A stretch of 64,000 bases of DNA, taken from Roseiconus lacunae. GTDB taxonomy: Bacteria > Planctomycetota > Planctomycetia > Pirellulales > Pirellulaceae. Shown piece by piece: positions 62,281-64,000 of the stretch. Numbering within the stretch: the stretch's first letter is position 1; every line of letters begins with the position of its first letter. The notes beneath the pieces were generated by a model, which saw only the letters and a program-made list of their open reading frames with translations, searched no databases and had not been told where the DNA came from. Position numbers and translations under genes: made by a program. The stretch lies in contig NZ_VSZO01000001.1 in the NCBI RefSeq assembly GCF_008312935.1, positions 1,426,001 through 1,490,000 of the forward strand. Direction: 5' to 3'.

Positions 62281-62604
62281 CTACAGTTCTTCGACAGCAT
62301 TCTTGATCGTTTGTACTAGATGCGCTCGGATGTAGTACTGCCGGTTGTGCGTATCGATCTCGATTCCTAGTTCCTTTGCGATACGAATAGCCAAGTCAAC
62401 ATCTTTGACGCCATGATACTGGTTGACTACTCCGTCATCGGTGTAAATGGTTTCCATATCGTTGTCAAAGCCAGACTCTAGGGCGTCGGCGAACTCGGTG
62501 ATCCAAGCTTCGGGGACTCGACGTTGCCGGCAGTGATCGACGCTCCAGATTTCATCTCCGGTGCATTCGGCAAGCAACGCTAAAAGATGGTGTCGAGCGA
62601 TCAT
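62281..62604 (-). CDS. Small conserved-looking protein of unknown function
   Basis: 107 residues, soluble, acidic. The start MIARHHLLALLAECTG overlaps the stop of the dehydratase gene by 4 bp (ATGA, 62601-62604), so translation is coupled. A likely helical N-terminal half (VPEAWITEFADALESGF) precedes a short beta segment (METIYTDDGVVNQYHGVKDVDLAIRIAKELGI). I do not recognise the family. Confidence 0.75.
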   Translation of the reverse strand: MIARHHLLALLAECTGDEIWSVDHCRQRRVPEAWITEFADALESGFDNDMETIYTDDGVVNQYHGVKDVDLAIRIAKELGIEIDTHNRQYYIRAHLVQTIKNAVEEL

Positions 62605-62963
62605 GAGTCGGTGGGGGCGATGATGCGGTCGATTTGCGCTGCCAAGATGAAATCGTTTTCACTGAGCCCACCGATCGCGTGCGTGGTCAGAACGATCTTC
62701 AGGTGTCGATAGCCGGTCAAGTGAAGATCGGGGTGGTGTTGTTCACGTTCGGCAACTTCGGTGATTCGGTTGATCATTTCAATCGCCCGCACGAACGACT
62801 TGCAATTCACTTTGCGATAGATCAGCGTTGCGTTCTGATCGAGTTCCCAAGACGTCACCGCTTGCCGGTACTCGTTCGCTTGCTCTGGCGTCAGTTGATC
62901 CACGCCGCCTTCACAGGGAACGCATTTTTGGGCGGCAAGCTTATCGGCGGTGATTGGATGCAT
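62601..62963 (-). CDS. phhB: 4a-hydroxytetrahydrobiopterin dehydratase (pterin carbinolamine dehydratase)
   Basis: 120 residues. The PCD fold signature is complete: CEGGVDQLTPEQANEYRQAV, WELDQNATLIYRKVNCKSFVRAIEMINRI, EREQHHPDLHLTGYRHLKIVLTTHAIGGLSENDFILAAQID. The HHP motif and the following His are the catalytic histidines. The enzyme dehydrates 4a-hydroxy-tetrahydropterin to regenerate quinonoid pterin after aromatic hydroxylation, or acts in molybdopterin-linked pathways. The frame is open to 63020, but the ATG at 62963 (MHPITADKLAAQKC) fits the family length. It overlaps the small unknown gene by 4 bp. No phenylalanine hydroxylase is adjacent. Confidence 0.93.
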   Translation of the reverse strand: MHPITADKLAAQKCVPCEGGVDQLTPEQANEYRQAVTSWELDQNATLIYRKVNCKSFVRAIEMINRITEVAEREQHHPDLHLTGYRHLKIVLTTHAIGGLSENDFILAAQIDRIIAPTDS

Positions 62964-63042
62964 TGTTGTCTTTCCGTGAACCCATGGATTCGTCTCGTCA
63001 GTCGCCGAGTGTTTGATCACGGTTCCCGACGTTGATTCGGTT

Positions 63043-63939
63043 TTATTCGGAGTGAACGGTCAGGCGTTGCGTCGTTCGGTCGCAATTCGATGCTGTTCCG
63101 TGAAGCCAACGTAAGAGCGTTTCGAACACGTCGCCGGCATCGACATCGTGCAGCAGGTCGTGTAAGCCGTTTGGCCATGCGATCGAACGAACATTCGCTC
63201 CCGCTCGCATTGCAAAGTGTCGGCAAGCAGCACGGTCGATCAGCTCGTCTCGTTCACCGTACAAGATCAACGTCGGCGTGTCGACTTCCGAGGCGTGGTC
63301 CAAAGCGAACCGACCTTGGGCGATCAACTGGGTCGCGTTGTAAAGCGAAATGACGGAATGTTGATAGGGGTCCGCCGCGACTTGTTGTGCGATCGAAGCG
63401 TCGGCGGTTAACGAGGCGACGTTTGGCGGTTTGCGAAGCCGAACCCAAGGCAGCATGTATCCTGTCGCCCACGCCGCAAATAGGTTGGGGCGGTCAAGGT
63501 GTTGAGGAGGCATCAGCATCGGAGCGACGAGCATCATGCCCGTCAGTGGTGATTGATCAAAGTGGTCGAACTCTTGGCGGCGAAGGGCGTAGTTGACCGC
63601 CAAATTGCCTCCCATGCTGTGACCGAGTAGGAATTGGTTGGAAGACGGAAATCGTTCGCCGATTTGTTTTCGAATCGAAGCGACTAATGCTAGCGACCGG
63701 TCAAAGGAATGTACGCTCCCACGTCGTCCCGATGATCGGCCATGCCCCGGTAAATCGACGGCGGCGACGGCGATGCCGTGATCAAGAAAGCGTTTCGCGC
63801 AGTCGTGGAACCGGCCACCGTGATCGCCCAGGCCATGGACAATTATCACGGTCACTTCAGGATCGAAACCCGTCGTCCACAGATGACAGTGGAGATCGGC
63901 GTGATTCGGCAATTTCAGCGTTTCAACACTCATCGACAT
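63043..63939 (-). CDS. Alpha/beta hydrolase, lysophospholipase/monoacylglycerol lipase type
   Basis: A 298-residue serine hydrolase of the Hydrolase_4/PldB family. Motifs: oxyanion HGLGDHGGRFHDCAKRFLDHGI, the DLPGHGRSSGRRGSVHSFD signature typical of monoglyceride lipases, nucleophile GHSMGG (Ser), acid in LILYGERDELIDRAA (Asp), and His in GLHDLLHDVD. No signal peptide, so cytoplasmic or membrane-peripheral. Either of two in-frame ATGs (63939 or 63933) could start it. The dehydratase gene lies 80 bp downstream, possibly in the same transcript. The remaining 61 bp of the window upstream show nothing. Confidence 0.93.
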   Translation of the reverse strand: MSMSVETLKLPNHADLHCHLWTTGFDPEVTVIIVHGLGDHGGRFHDCAKRFLDHGIAVAAVDLPGHGRSSGRRGSVHSFDRSLALVASIRKQIGERFPSSNQFLLGHSMGGNLAVNYALRRQEFDHFDQSPLTGMMLVAPMLMPPQHLDRPNLFAAWATGYMLPWVRLRKPPNVASLTADASIAQQVAADPYQHSVISLYNATQLIAQGRFALDHASEVDTPTLILYGERDELIDRAACRHFAMRAGANVRSIAWPNGLHDLLHDVDAGDVFETLLRWLHGTASNCDRTTQRLTVHSE

Positions 63940-64000
63940 GCTGGTAAAGGCGGCAAATCGGTGGATTTCGGGCCGTTAGGAAGTAAACGGCACAAAATTC

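Overview
The window looks like chromosome of a marine planctomycete of the Pirellulaceae (Rhodopirellula-like). This rests on family recognition only: two secreted proteins ending in PEP-CTERM sorting signals, a huge secreted metalloprotease opening with the planctomycete LESRRLLA anchor-type N-terminus, a PVC-type membrane-bound dehydrogenase with a C-terminal c-type haem site, a DUF1571 protein, secreted Gfo/Idh/MocA and NIPSNAP proteins, an ECF sigma factor paired with a membrane VWA protein, and few strong Shine-Dalgarno sites. No rRNA, tRNA, CRISPR array or phage was seen.

Layout. 1-5.1 kb: a cut-off D-threonine-aldolase-like gene, the ECF sigma/VWA pair and a PQQ-propeller protein. 5.6-15.9 kb: an alpha/beta hydrolase with an MMPL/RND permease, a serine hydrolase, a DUF1571 protein, the large membrane-bound dehydrogenase and a PolB-type exonuclease. 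16.2-21.4 kb: pepT, ispE, a spoVG homologue carrying an inserted zinc ribbon, and an MsbA-like ABC exporter. 21.5-25.3 kb: a zinc-homeostasis island (ZIP transporter, SmtB-type ArsR repressor, His-rich protein, Fur/Zur regulator) with a candidate 7-1-7 operator and a near-consensus promoter. 25.5-35.8 kb: a DUF5060 glycosidase-like protein, then a tightly overlapping six-gene acid-sugar catabolic operon (ACS-type MFS permease, a Gfo/Idh-cyclase fusion, OtnK, OtnC, an ABM protein, an isopropylmalate-dehydrogenase-like enzyme) with a divergent LysR regulator. 36-47 kb: PEP-CTERM and NIPSNAP proteins, a Tat-exported oxidoreductase, a HicB-like small protein, an orphan beta-class DNA methyltransferase with a degenerate GIY-YIG-like tail, and the giant metalloprotease. 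47.5-54.5 kb: argC, a CPBP protease, a receiver/anti-sigma-kinase fusion, and a MacA/MacB-like pair lacking an ATPase. 54.7-61.4 kb: a YtrA-type GntR/ABC operon with its operator, and a NosR-like flavinylated membrane protein with a zinc-ribbon membrane partner. 61.6-64 kb: a release-factor-like protein, a small unknown, a PhhB-type dehydratase and a lysophospholipase-like hydrolase.

Three families of intergenic, structured dispersed repeats run through the window: a ~175-bp element (19.3 and 61.5 kb), a ~112-bp hairpin element (5.2, 11.2, 14.9-15.1, 25.35 and 54.55 kb) and an ~82-bp imperfect palindrome (14.8 and 28.3 kb). A 20-bp tandem array sits beside an intrinsic terminator at 38.1 kb. 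The most interesting systems are the acid-sugar operon with its fusion enzyme, the two-sensor zinc island, the zinc-ribbon SpoVG next to ispE, and the methyltransferase with the apparently dead nuclease-like domain.
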